Positions 26,938 to 35,724 of a stretch of 64,000 nt of DNA are shown here, piece by piece. The DNA lies in the NCBI GenBank assembly GCA_035524315.1, contig DATKPD010000083.1, positions 1 through 64,000 of the forward strand, written 5' to 3'. Position 1 is the stretch's first letter. Every line of letters starts with the position of its first letter. A program made the translations under genes and the position numbers. The notes under the pieces were generated by a model. It did no database searches and had not been told where the DNA came from. It saw only the letters and a program-made list of their open reading frames with translations. The stretch comes from BOG-938 sp035524315. GTDB lineage: Bacteria; Pseudomonadota; Alphaproteobacteria; Caulobacterales; Caulobacteraceae.

Positions 26938-27327
26938 ATGAAATTAATGACTAAAGACCCGATCGCTTTAGTCGCGGCTGTGGTCTTGCCCTCGCCGACG
27001 ATCATTCTCTGCGCGCACTTTTGGCCTCTTGGGCCAGTGTCGCCCTCCATCCCGCTGTCGGCATACGTGGTCATTGTCGTGTTTGGGTGGGTGCTGACCA
27101 TGCCTTTCGCGCTGGGATCACTGGCCCTTTGGCACGTGCTGCGTCGATTGGGTCTTGCCCAATGGTGGACTGCTGCTCCGCTCGGAGCTGCCGCCGGAGC
27201 ATTGGGCAGCGTGGCCGCACCAAACTTCGGCTCTTGGATAGCCTATGTGTCAATTGGGGCAGTGACGGGTCTTGTGGTCTTTTTAGTCAGTACTGGCCGT
27301 GGAGCCCCAACGGGAACGCTCACCTAG
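26938..27327 (+). CDS. Hypothetical four-helix membrane protein
   Basis: Protein of 129 residues with four probable membrane helices: PIALVAAVVLPSPTIILCA, SAYVVIVVFGWVLTMPFALG, a Gly/Ala-rich third (APLGAAAGALGSVAA) and YVSIGAVTGLVVFLVS. Only Arg/Lys-poor loops separate them. I do not recognise the family. It follows the previous small membrane gene after 97 bases in the same direction and shares its lower GC content. Start codon support is weak (ATG at 26938 or 26950). Confidence 0.55.
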   Translation: MKLMTKDPIALVAAVVLPSPTIILCAHFWPLGPVSPSIPLSAYVVIVVFGWVLTMPFALGSLALWHVLRRLGLAQWWTAAPLGAAAGALGSVAAPNFGSWIAYVSIGAVTGLVVFLVSTGRGAPTGTLT

Positions 27328-27420
27328 ACCCCACAACTTATCATGGACTACCTACAAGCCGACGCTGCCAACGTCCGATAAGGGTCGGTTGTCGTCACTG
27401 GCATGCGCCCACGCGTCCGC

Positions 27421-28578
27421 TTACCCCAACAGCCGCCGCGCCTTGGCCAGACGCTCGACGCCCGCGTCGAGCACCGCGTCCTGCTTGGAAAAGCACAGGC
27501 GGATCACCGAACGCACGGGCGCCTCGGGATAGAAGGCCGAGACCGGGATCGCCGCTACGCCCGCCTCGCGCACGGCCCGCTCGCAGAAGGCGGCGTCGTC
27601 CAGTTGGATGCCGGACGCTTCAAGGTCGACCAGCATGAAATAGGTGCCCTCGCTCGCCAGCACCGCGAAGCCCTCGGCCTTCAGTCCCGCCGCCAGCCGG
27701 TCGCGCGATCGGGAAAAGCCCTCGCGCATGGCGGCGAAATAGCGCTCGTCCTTGGCCAGGCCATAGGCGGCGGCCCACTGCAGGTTGGGCGGGGTGGTGA
27801 AGGTGAGGAAGGCGTGGGCCTTGGCCACGGCGGCGGCCAGGGGCGGCGCGGCGCAGGCCCAGCCGGTCTTCCAGCCGGTGAGGGAAAAGATCTTGCCCGC
27901 CGAGCCGACCTTGATCGTGCGCTCGCGCATGCCGGGCAGGGCCATGATCGGCGTGTGGGCGCGACCGTCGAACACCACATGCTCCCACACCTCGTCCGAG
28001 ATCAGGATCACATCGTGGCGCACGCACGCCTGCGCTAGAGCCGTCAGGTCCGCGGGGCCATAGGCCACGGCGGCGGGGTTGAGCGGGTTATTGAGCATGA
28101 CCACGCGGGTGCGATGGGTGAAAGCCTGCTCCAGCAGTTCGGGCGTGATGCGCCAGTGCGGCGGCTGCAGCCGCGCCAGGCGCGGAACGCCGCCCGCCTG
28201 ACGCACCAGCGGCAGGTAGGCGTCGTACACCGGCTGGAACATCAGCACCTCGTCGCCGGGCGAGACCACGGCGAAAATGGCGGCGGCCAGGGCTTCGGTC
28301 GCGCCCGAGGTGACGACCACTTCGCTCATGCCGTCGAGCTCAAGGCCCTGGATCCGGCCGTAGTGCTCGGCCACGGCGCGGCGCAGTTCGGGCAGGCCGG
28401 GGGAAGGCGGATATTGGTTGGACCGGTCCATCAAGGCCTCGGCGGCCTTGGCGCGCACGTCGGGCGCCCCATCTATGTCGGGAAAGCCCTGGCCGAGGTT
28501 GATCGCGCCAAGCTCGCGCGCGAGGCCCGACATGATCTCGAAGATGGTCGGCGGCTGGCGGGCGAAGATCGGGTTCAC
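27421..28578 (-). CDS. PLP-dependent aminotransferase, class I/II
   Basis: Fold-type I aminotransferase of 385 residues. Visible are INLGQGFPDIDG near the N-terminus, the PLP phosphate region TSGATEALAAAIFA, the PLP-binding Asp195 in ISDEVWEH, and the Schiff-base Lys229 in VGSAGKIFSLTGWKTGW. The NNPLNPAA motif (usually NPHNP) and overall pattern resemble the kynurenine aminotransferase/YbdL and DapC-like group, so the substrate is probably methionine, an aromatic amino acid or a keto-acid partner. It is divergent from the GNAT gene. Confidence 0.88.
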   Translation of the reverse strand: MNPIFARQPPTIFEIMSGLARELGAINLGQGFPDIDGAPDVRAKAAEALMDRSNQYPPSPGLPELRRAVAEHYGRIQGLELDGMSEVVVTSGATEALAAAIFAVVSPGDEVLMFQPVYDAYLPLVRQAGGVPRLARLQPPHWRITPELLEQAFTHRTRVVMLNNPLNPAAVAYGPADLTALAQACVRHDVILISDEVWEHVVFDGRAHTPIMALPGMRERTIKVGSAGKIFSLTGWKTGWACAAPPLAAAVAKAHAFLTFTTPPNLQWAAAYGLAKDERYFAAMREGFSRSRDRLAAGLKAEGFAVLASEGTYFMLVDLEASGIQLDDAAFCERAVREAGVAAIPVSAFYPEAPVRSVIRLCFSKQDAVLDAGVERLAKARRLLG

Positions 28579-28659
28579 GGCGGTCTGGGTCTTGTCCGGG
28601 CTTGGGCGGAAGGTCTACGCAGCGGCTCCGGCTGTCCAGAGCGATCGCGAGGAGACATG

Positions 28660-28947
28660 ATGAGCGAGGAGTCCTCGACGGGCGTGGTCGACAACGCCGA
28701 GCGCCAGCGGTTCGAGCTGCCGGTCCAGGGTCGCATCGCCTTCGCCGACTATCGAACCCGGCCCGGGCTGGTGCTGATCGACCATGTGGAGACGCCGGTA
28801 GAGCTGCGCGGCGGCGGGGTGGCGGCCCAACTGATGCAGGGCTTGTTGGAGATCGTTCGCGCGCGGGGCCTCAAGATCGTTCCGCTCTGCCCTTATGCAG
28901 ACGCCTACATTCGGCGCCACGCGAACTATCAGGACCTGCTAGGTTGA
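28660..28947 (+). CDS. GNAT-like N-acetyltransferase (Acetyltransf_CG type)
   Basis: Short acetyltransferase-like protein of 95 residues. The core ELPVQGRIAFADYRTRPGLVLIDHVETP followed by ELRGGGVAAQLMQGLLEIVRARGLKIVPLCPYA matches the compact YjdJ/Gtn-like GNAT family, with acetyl-CoA binding expected at RGGGVA. The second of two adjacent ATGs (28660) was chosen, as GAGGAG is then five bases away. The acceptor substrate is unknown. Confidence 0.8.
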   Translation: MSEESSTGVVDNAERQRFELPVQGRIAFADYRTRPGLVLIDHVETPVELRGGGVAAQLMQGLLEIVRARGLKIVPLCPYADAYIRRHANYQDLLG

Positions 28948-29091
28948 AGTGAGCATTGCGCGCCCGCGTCCTAGGCATAGGGAGCCGGAAGGCCCCTTCG
29001 CGCATTGACCAGACTTGCAGGCTCAGCCGACACTGCGCCTGCACATGCCGGATCATCTCGCCGGTCGCCCCAAGACGGAACTTCTAGCCTG

Positions 29092-30207
29092 ATGGATCAA
29101 CCGGCTGATTTCAAGCTGATCGACGAGGGCAGCGGCGTCAGCGCGCGGTTGACCGGCGACTGGACCACGCGCGGCCTGAACGGCGCGGACGACCGCCTGC
29201 GCACGGCCTTGCACGACAAGTCAGCGGCGATGGACCTGAACGGGATCGGCCGGTGCGATACCGCCGGCGCCCTGGCAATCCTGGCGGTCGCCAAGCCCGA
29301 CGCCGAGAAATCGGGCGCGCTGACGGGCCGGCCCGAGACGCTGCGCCTGATCGACCTGATCGCCCGCGCGTCCGAGACGCCGCCGGTCAAGCCTAAGCGC
29401 GCGTCCTCGTTCATGGACCTGATGGACCGGCTTGGCCGGGGTCTGGTGGGTGTGGGCCTTGAGGCCTACCACACCCTGGCGTTCAACGGCCGGGTGCTGG
29501 TGACGGCCGGGCGGCTGGTGGCCGATCCTCGGCGCATGCGGTGGGCGCCGGTGACGGCCCTGGCCGAGCGCGCGGGCCTGGACGCCCTGCCGATCGTCGC
29601 CACCACATCCTTCTTCATCGGCGCGGTGATCGGCCTGCTGGGCGCTCATATGCTCGCCCAGTTCGGGGCCCAGATATTCGCGGTCGAGTTGATCGGCGTG
29701 GGCGTGCTGCGCGAGTTCGCCATCGTGATCACCGCCGTCCTGCTGGCGGGCCGCTCGGCCTCCGCCTTCGCGGCCGAGATCGGGTCGATGAAGATGAATC
29801 AGGAGATCGACGCCATGCGGGTGCTGGGCGTCGACCCGTTCGAGGCCCTGGTCCTGCCGCGTTTCCTGGCCCTTCTGCTCACCATGCCCTTGCTCACTTT
29901 CGTGGCCTCGGTCGCGGGCCTGCTCGGGGGCATGGTGGTGACCTGGGGCCTGCTGGGCCTCAGCCCGGACTTTTTCGTGCAGCGTCTGGTCGATGAGGTG
30001 GGCATCAGCCATTTCTGGGTGGGGCTGAGCAAGGCCCCGGTGATGGCCATCGTCATCGCCGGCATCGGTTGCCGCCAGGGCATGGAAGTGGGCGTCGATG
30101 TGGAATCCCTCGGCCGTCGGGTGACCGCGGCCGTGGTGCATGCGATCTTCTCGATCATCCTGATCGATGCGATCTTCGCGGTGATCTACATGGAGCTGGA
30201 CGTATGA
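29092..30207 (+). CDS. mlaE: MlaE-type ABC transporter permease with N-terminal STAS-like domain
   Basis: Inner-membrane permease of 371 residues for phospholipid transport between the membranes. Residues 1-105 form a STAS-like domain (SARLTGDWTTRGLNG and MDLNGIGRCDTAGALAILAVA), a fusion known in some proteobacterial Mla systems. The rest is the MlaE core with five to six helices and the conserved RSASAFAAEIGSMKMNQEIDAM segment. The ATG at 29092 was chosen because the frame before it is not protein-like. It overlaps the ATPase gene by four bases (ATGA). Confidence 0.92.
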   Translation: MDQPADFKLIDEGSGVSARLTGDWTTRGLNGADDRLRTALHDKSAAMDLNGIGRCDTAGALAILAVAKPDAEKSGALTGRPETLRLIDLIARASETPPVKPKRASSFMDLMDRLGRGLVGVGLEAYHTLAFNGRVLVTAGRLVADPRRMRWAPVTALAERAGLDALPIVATTSFFIGAVIGLLGAHMLAQFGAQIFAVELIGVGVLREFAIVITAVLLAGRSASAFAAEIGSMKMNQEIDAMRVLGVDPFEALVLPRFLALLLTMPLLTFVASVAGLLGGMVVTWGLLGLSPDFFVQRLVDEVGISHFWVGLSKAPVMAIVIAGIGCRQGMEVGVDVESLGRRVTAAVVHAIFSIILIDAIFAVIYMELDV

Positions 30208-31061
30208 GCGACGTCCAGGCCCCCGCCGACGAAGCCGGCGCCAAGGACACCGCCCCCAACGGCTCCGCGTCGGCGAACGACAGCGAACCAATCATTGCGG
30301 TCAAGGACCTGGTGTCCGCGTTCGGCGACCGGGTGATTCACGACCATCTCAATCTGGAGGTTCGCCGCGGCGAGGTCCTGGGCGTGGTCGGCGGCTCGGG
30401 CGCGGGCAAGTCGGTGCTGCTTAACACCATCATCGGCCTGAAGGCGCCCGAAGGCGGCGAGGTGCTGGTGTTCGGGCAGAACGTGCACAAGAGCAACGAA
30501 CGTGAACTGGCCGAGATCGACCGGCGCTGGGGCGTGCTGTTCCAGAACGGCGCCCTGTTCTCCAACCTGACGGTGCTCGAGAACGTCGCCGCGCCCATGT
30601 TCGAGCACACGCGCATGACCCGGCCGCAGATTTACAAGCTGGCCGAGATCAAGATCGGCATGACCGGCCTGCCGCCCTACGCGGGCGCGCTGAAGCCCGC
30701 CGAGCTTTCGGGCGGCATGCGCAAGCGCGCGGGCCTGGCGCGGGCGCTGGCGCTCGATCCGGAGCTGCTGTTTCTGGACGAGCCCACCTCGGGCCTCGAT
30801 CCGATCAGCGCGGGCGCCTTCGACGAGTTGATCGCGGACCTGTCGGCCAGCCTCGGCCTGACGGTGTTCATGATCACTCATGACCTGGATTCACTTTACG
30901 CCATCTGCGACCGCATCGCCGTGATCGCAGACAAGAAAGTTGTCGGTGTGGGAACCATCGACGAATTGTTGCTTTCACCACATCCCTGGATTCATGAATA
31001 TTTCATGGGGCCACGGGGCCGAGCGGCTGTCGCCGCCAAGCGCGCGCAAGGACAGTCCTGA
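30204..31061 (+). CDS. mlaF: MlaF-type ABC transporter ATPase
   Basis: ATPase of 285 residues powering the Mla lipid transporter. Walker A is GGSGAGKS, the signature is ELSGGMRKRAGLARALAL, and Walker B is LLFLDEPTSGLDP, followed by the switch His in MITHDLD. The N-terminal 30 residues are acidic and variable. Start at the ATGA overlap with the permease gene; its own stop overlaps the MlaD start by one base, so the four genes form one tightly coupled operon. Confidence 0.95.
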   Translation: MSDVQAPADEAGAKDTAPNGSASANDSEPIIAVKDLVSAFGDRVIHDHLNLEVRRGEVLGVVGGSGAGKSVLLNTIIGLKAPEGGEVLVFGQNVHKSNERELAEIDRRWGVLFQNGALFSNLTVLENVAAPMFEHTRMTRPQIYKLAEIKIGMTGLPPYAGALKPAELSGGMRKRAGLARALALDPELLFLDEPTSGLDPISAGAFDELIADLSASLGLTVFMITHDLDSLYAICDRIAVIADKKVVGVGTIDELLLSPHPWIHEYFMGPRGRAAVAAKRAQGQS

Positions 31062-31999
31062 TGGAGAGAAACGCCAACTACGCCATGGTGGGGGTGGCGT
31101 CGGTCATTCTCCTGGTCGGGCTTGCCGCCTTCGTGCTGTGGCTGGCCAAGGTCCAGTTCGCCCAGGACTACGACATCTACGACATCCTGTTCGATGGTCC
31201 GGTGCGCGGCCTGTCGACGGGCGGCGAGGTGCATTTCAACGGGATCAAGGTGGGCGAGGTGACCAAGATCGCCCTGGACCCGACCAACGCCAGCCGGGTG
31301 ATCGCCCGGGTGAAAGTCACCTCTGACGTTCCGATCCGCACCGACTCCTTCGCCACGCTCGAGCCCGAAGGCATCACCGGCGTGAACTATGTGCAGATCA
31401 CCGCCGGCACGCCCTCGCGGCCCCTGCTCAAGACCGTCACGCCCAGTGGCGAGGCCCCGGTGATCCGCAGCCAGAAAAGCGCCCTGTCGGACCTGCTCGA
31501 GGGCGGAGGGACGGTGCTGCAACGAAGTGTTGAGGCGCTCGACCGCGTCAACAGGGTGCTCTCGGACAACAACATCAAGACCTTGACGACCACCCTGAAC
31601 GATCTGGAGGCGGTCACCGCCGAGCTCAAGGCCAACAGGGCCGTCATCGGCGACGCCGACGCCACATTGCAGAGCATCGACGCCACGTCGCGCAAGATCG
31701 GCGAGCTGTCGGATTCTACCAACGGCCTTATCAATGGCGACGCCAAGACCGCGCTGAAGAACCTGTCGGACGCCGCCGACGAATTGAAGGGCACGGCGCA
31801 CAACGCCAACGATATGCTGAGCAAGCTCAACGGTCCGACCGCGGACTTCGCCAACACCGGCCTGCCGCAGATGACCAGCGCGATCGCCAGCCTGCAGACC
31901 GCCACCGATACGCTCAACCGGGTTCTGAACGAGGCCGAGCGCAGCCCCACAGGCTTGTTGGCTAAACCCAAGGGCAAGGAAATCGAGGTCAGACCGTGA
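31061..31999 (+). CDS. mlaD: MlaD/Mce-family substrate-binding protein
   Basis: Membrane-anchored periplasmic protein of 312 residues. One N-terminal helix (MVGVASVILLVGLAAFVLWLA) is followed by an MCE domain with DILFDGPVRGLSTGGEVHFNGIKVGEV and the typical ATLEPEGITGVNYVQI. A long C-terminal helical region (residues about 150-300) probably forms the tube-like extension of the hexameric ring. Third gene of the Mla operon; its end overlaps the lipoprotein gene by four bases. Confidence 0.94.
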   Translation: MERNANYAMVGVASVILLVGLAAFVLWLAKVQFAQDYDIYDILFDGPVRGLSTGGEVHFNGIKVGEVTKIALDPTNASRVIARVKVTSDVPIRTDSFATLEPEGITGVNYVQITAGTPSRPLLKTVTPSGEAPVIRSQKSALSDLLEGGGTVLQRSVEALDRVNRVLSDNNIKTLTTTLNDLEAVTAELKANRAVIGDADATLQSIDATSRKIGELSDSTNGLINGDAKTALKNLSDAADELKGTAHNANDMLSKLNGPTADFANTGLPQMTSAIASLQTATDTLNRVLNEAERSPTGLLAKPKGKEIEVRP

Positions 32000-32649
32000 C
32001 GCCAACCCAATCCGAATCCGGGCGGTTCAAATCGCCGTCCGCCGCCTTGGCGGTTCTGGTCGCCGGCTTGCTGCTCGCGGGCTGCGTGTCGCTTGTCCCC
32101 AAATCGGCGCCGGTGCAGCTTTATCGCCTGAGCCAGCCGGCGCCGCCCCCCGCCGCGCCCGCCCCGCCCGGGCTGTCGCTGGCGCGCACGGCGGTCAGCT
32201 TCCCCGGCGACGCCGCCAGCGATCGGCTCCTGGCGTTCAACGGGCCCGAGGCGGCCTTCATCGCGGGCGGACGCTGGATCGAGCCGGCTTCGGTCATGTT
32301 CGACCAGTCGGTCACCGACGCGTTCGACCAGCCCGGCGCCCCGCACCTGATCGGCGCCGGCGAGGGCGCGTCCAGTTCAGCCACCTTGCGTCTTGCGGTG
32401 CGCCGGTTTGACGCCAACTACGACCATGGCATGGGCGCCGCGCCGACGGTGGAGGTTACGGTCGACGCCGCCCTGATCCGCAGCGGCGATCGCGTGGTGG
32501 TGGCCGAAAAGCTGTTCGAAATCCGCCAGCCGGCCAGCGAAAATCGCATCGGCGCGATCGTCGAGGCTTACAACGTCGCTGTGGCCGAGGCCTTGGGCGC
32601 GGTACGCGACTGGAGCGCGGTCAACGCGCCGCCCTCGACACGGCGCTGA
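31996..32649 (+). CDS. ABC-type transport auxiliary lipoprotein (PqiC-like)
   Basis: Predicted outer-membrane lipoprotein of 217 residues. The N-terminus has a hydrophobic signal ending in the lipobox LLLAGC, and the mature part starts VSLVPKSAPVQLYRLS, typical of the ABC-transport auxiliary family that includes PqiC. It starts with GTG inside the MlaD stop (GTGA). It is expected to receive or anchor the lipid bridge at the outer membrane. Confidence 0.88.
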   Translation: MTPTQSESGRFKSPSAALAVLVAGLLLAGCVSLVPKSAPVQLYRLSQPAPPPAAPAPPGLSLARTAVSFPGDAASDRLLAFNGPEAAFIAGGRWIEPASVMFDQSVTDAFDQPGAPHLIGAGEGASSSATLRLAVRRFDANYDHGMGAAPTVEVTVDAALIRSGDRVVVAEKLFEIRQPASENRIGAIVEAYNVAVAEALGAVRDWSAVNAPPSTRR

Positions 32650-32668
32650 ACCGACACCGCGACGCCGA

Positions 32669-33664
32669 TCAGGCCACGGCCGGCGTCCGGGCGCCGCTAA
32701 GGAAGGTCAGCAGCACGTAGCGGCTGCCTCGCGTGACTGGCGCGGCCTCGTGCAGCAGCGAGGCCGAGAACACCACCGCCGCCCCTGCCGGCGGGTTATA
32801 GCGATGGTCGTCGTACTCGGGAAACAGCAGCTCGCCGCCCTCGTACTCGTGGGTGTTCAGATTGAGCGAGACGGCGAATTCGCGGAATGCAACCTGAGGC
32901 GAAGCGTTGTCGCGGTGGCGGCGGAAATAGCCGCCGTCGTCATCGTAGCGCGCGAGCAGGATGCGGTCGGCGAAGCCGATATCCTTCTGGAACGCGCGCT
33001 TGATCTCCGGAACCACGCGCCCGGCGATCAGGCCCATCGCGACCTGATGGATGGGCGAACCCGTTTCCAACTCCATGTCCCGGCGGCGCTTCTTGCCCAG
33101 GTCCACCCTCGCTTGGGCTTGGCCGTCAACGTACGACGCCATCACGCCTGGCGCGTGGGGCGAGGCTTCGAAATGCGCGATCAGCGCGCGGCGCAGGTCG
33201 GGCGGCGCGACATCGGGCACAAGCAGAACCGGGGCGGGGCAGGCGATCTGGCGCGCGGCGCCTGCGGCGAACAGCGCGGCCAGGTCGGTATCCGGATAGG
33301 CCGGCTGAAGGTCGAGGATGCGTCCCGCGCGGTCGAGCACGACGGCGCCGGGACGCCCGTCGAACGTCGCGGACTCCAGACCGCTGGCGTCGGCCACATG
33401 CACGATCAGGTCGTCGGCCATCAGGTCGGCCGCCTTGGCGAACACGCCGATGGGCGCTAAGGGCGCGATATCGCCGCCGGCGGCGCGGACCTGGGGCAGG
33501 GCCTGGCGAACCCGCGCCATCAGCGCGCGCGCGCCCTCCGCGTCCAGGCCGCCTAGCGCCAGCATCAGCGTCGGCCGACCAGCCTGGACGTCGAGCGAAT
33601 AGACCCGCCCGTCGGCCGTGGCGCCAAACACGCCGGGCACGCGGTCCCCTACCGAAAGCGACAC
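32669..33664 (-). CDS. Peroxiredoxin-like domain fused to a 2OG-Fe(II) oxygenase
   Basis: Protein of 331 residues with two parts. Residues 1-150 resemble an AhpC/TSA thioredoxin-like fold (VGDRVPGVFGATADGRVYSL, FDGRPGAVVLDRAGRILDL) but carry no peroxidatic CxxC motif. Residues 150-331 are a prolyl-4-hydroxylase-type dioxygenase with iron ligands in YFRRHRDN (His, Asp) and ASLLHEAAPV (His) and the 2-oxoglutarate Arg in GSRYVLLTF. The GTG at 33664 was chosen: GGGAG lies about eight bases upstream and the domain starts there; the open frame further upstream is Arg-rich and not protein-like. The substrate is unknown. Confidence 0.85.
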   Translation of the reverse strand: MSLSVGDRVPGVFGATADGRVYSLDVQAGRPTLMLALGGLDAEGARALMARVRQALPQVRAAGGDIAPLAPIGVFAKAADLMADDLIVHVADASGLESATFDGRPGAVVLDRAGRILDLQPAYPDTDLAALFAAGAARQIACPAPVLLVPDVAPPDLRRALIAHFEASPHAPGVMASYVDGQAQARVDLGKKRRRDMELETGSPIHQVAMGLIAGRVVPEIKRAFQKDIGFADRILLARYDDDGGYFRRHRDNASPQVAFREFAVSLNLNTHEYEGGELLFPEYDDHRYNPPAGAAVVFSASLLHEAAPVTRGSRYVLLTFLSGARTPAVA

Positions 33665-33779
33665 GGGCGTTCTCCCTGGCTGGCCCCGCGTAATGGTCGG
33701 CCGAGTCGCGGCGGGACGCATCAACCCGGAAGCGAGACTTGTCGTCGCGTACGGACAGGCGCAAATCCTTCGGGTGGAC

Positions 33780-35090
33780 ATGAGTGCTGACTCCAATTCC
33801 CGGCGGCGGTTGCTGCGCGCCCATCTGGGCGTGCGGCGCGCTTGGCGCATGGCGGCGATCGTGACCGTCGCGATCCTAGGCGGGCTGGTCGCGGCCGGGT
33901 TCGCCAGGCTGTGCGACCTGGCCATGAACCTGCACGGCCGGCTCTACGCCTGGGGCGCCTGGCCGACATTGGCGCTGCTACCCGTGGGGTTCGCCGCCTG
34001 CGCCTGGCTCACGCGCCGCTTCGCGCCCGAAGCCGCCGGCAGCGGCATTCCCCAGGTGATCGCGGCCGCGCGCGAGCGTCGCGGGCGGTGGGACGGCCAC
34101 CGCGTAACCTTGATCACCGCCGTGTGGAAGACAGTGCTGACAGCGGCGATGCTTGTATGCGGCGCCTCGATCGGGCGCGAGGGGCCGACGGTGCAGGTGG
34201 TCGCCGGCGTGCTGCGCACCCTGACGCGCGGGCTCAAGGGCGGACCGGGCCGGCGGGCGGTGATCATCGCCGGCGGTGCGGCAGGGGTCGCGGCCGCCTT
34301 TAACACGCCGATCGCAGGGGTGGTGTTCGCCCTCGAGGAACTGGCCATGAGCTTCGAGCGGCGCACCCATGTGACAGTGATCCTGGTGGTGGTGCTGGCG
34401 GGCGTGGCGTCCTATGCGATGCAGGGCGACTACGCCTATTTCGGCGTCCTGGGGGGCAATGCGCCGTTGGGCTCTGCCTGGTTGGCCGCGCCGATCGTGG
34501 GCCTGGCTTGCGGCCTGTGCGGCGGTCTGTTCTCACGCGCCCTGACCGCGATCATCGGTCCCGGCCACAACCCGGTCGTGCGCTGGCGTCGGCGGCGCCC
34601 CGTGGTCTTCGCCTTTGGCTGCGGTCTTCTGGCGGCGGCGGTGGCCCTGGCGTCCGGCGGGATCACCTTCGGCGCTGGCTACGCCCAGGCCAAGGCGCTG
34701 CTGCAGGACCACCCGGATCAAGGTCTTGGGTTAGCGGCGTGGAAGTTCCTGGCCAGTCTGGCGGCCTCGGCCTCCGGCGCGCCGGGCGGCATCTTCGCCC
34801 CGTCCCTGACCATCGGCGCGGGCCTCGGCGCCGCGTTCGCCCGCATCAGCCCGATCTTCGCCGGCCGCGACGCGGTGGTGCTGGGCATGAGCGGCTACTT
34901 GTCCGGCGTGGTCCAGGCGCCCCTGACGAGCGCGGTGATCCTGATGGAGATGACGCGCAGTCCGGGCCTTGTGGGCCCGCTGATGCTGACCGCCCTGATC
35001 GCGCGTTGGGCGTCCTCGTGGATCATGCCCGAACCGATCTACCATGTGCTCGCGCGCGCCTGGCTCAGCGAGCCCAAATCCGTTCACTGA
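33780..35090 (+). CDS. ClC-family chloride channel or H+/Cl- antiporter
   Basis: Integral membrane protein of 436 residues with 10-12 helices. The three ClC anion-pathway motifs are present: GSGIPQV, GREGPTVQ (with the gating Glu) and GGIFAPSLTIG. The internal Glu pair in VVFALEELAMSF corresponds to the proton glutamate region of E. coli ClcA, which favours an H+/Cl- exchanger over a channel. No C-terminal CBS domains. Start at ATG 33780, after which the sequence becomes protein-like. Confidence 0.92.
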   Translation: MSADSNSRRRLLRAHLGVRRAWRMAAIVTVAILGGLVAAGFARLCDLAMNLHGRLYAWGAWPTLALLPVGFAACAWLTRRFAPEAAGSGIPQVIAAARERRGRWDGHRVTLITAVWKTVLTAAMLVCGASIGREGPTVQVVAGVLRTLTRGLKGGPGRRAVIIAGGAAGVAAAFNTPIAGVVFALEELAMSFERRTHVTVILVVVLAGVASYAMQGDYAYFGVLGGNAPLGSAWLAAPIVGLACGLCGGLFSRALTAIIGPGHNPVVRWRRRRPVVFAFGCGLLAAAVALASGGITFGAGYAQAKALLQDHPDQGLGLAAWKFLASLAASASGAPGGIFAPSLTIGAGLGAAFARISPIFAGRDAVVLGMSGYLSGVVQAPLTSAVILMEMTRSPGLVGPLMLTALIARWASSWIMPEPIYHVLARAWLSEPKSVH

Positions 35091-35157
35091 AGCCGCAACC
35101 GCCTGGCTTGAGCGGCGTTTGATCGGGCGCAGCACGCCCAGCCCGAAAGTTTCCGCC

Positions 35158-35724
35158 ATGACAGACCTGCTCACGCCGGACCAGTTCCGCTTTCCCGCCA
35201 TCGCCCTGTCCGGCGTGGTGGACTACGCCATGTACGGGTTCTTCCGGCAGCAGTTGTTCAACCTGCCCCAGGAGGGACTGCAGGTGATCGAGCTGTCGAC
35301 CCTGGGCGGCGATCCGGAGGTGGCGCGCATGATGGGCGAGGATATCCGCTATCAGAGCGAGCTGTCTCCCGGCCGGCGCTTCGTGTTCTTGGGCAAGGCG
35401 GCGATCTACTCGGCGGGGACTACCTTCATGGCGTTCTTCGCCAAGGAGAACCGCTATTTGACGCGGGGCACCCGGCTGATGATCCACGAGCGGCTGATCG
35501 TGAAGGACGTAAAGCTCAACGGCCCCCTGACCACTTGCCTGGCCAGCGTGAAGGCGGCGCTCAACGAGATCGAGAGCTCGATCGAAATCCAGAACGAGGG
35601 CTTCGAAAATCTGGTGCGCGGCTCCAGCGTGAGCCTGGACGAGGTGCTGCAGCGCGCGCCGTCCAACTGGTACATCGAAGCCAACGAGGCGCAGCAGTTG
35701 GGCCTGATCGAAGGCGTGCTCTAG
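35158..35724 (+). CDS. ClpP/crotonase-fold serine peptidase-like protein
   Basis: Protein of 188 residues with a ClpP-like fold: a STLGGDPEVARMM segment replaces the usual SPGG oxyanion region, a possible nucleophile Ser85 lies in AIYSAGTTFMAFF, and His110 in LMIHERL is in the ClpP histidine position (MIHQ in ClpP). It is too divergent for the housekeeping ClpP and has no adjacent ATPase. Start at ATG 35158; it converges with the PHB depolymerase gene and overlaps it by four bases. Confidence 0.75.
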   Translation: MTDLLTPDQFRFPAIALSGVVDYAMYGFFRQQLFNLPQEGLQVIELSTLGGDPEVARMMGEDIRYQSELSPGRRFVFLGKAAIYSAGTTFMAFFAKENRYLTRGTRLMIHERLIVKDVKLNGPLTTCLASVKAALNEIESSIEIQNEGFENLVRGSSVSLDEVLQRAPSNWYIEANEAQQLGLIEGVL

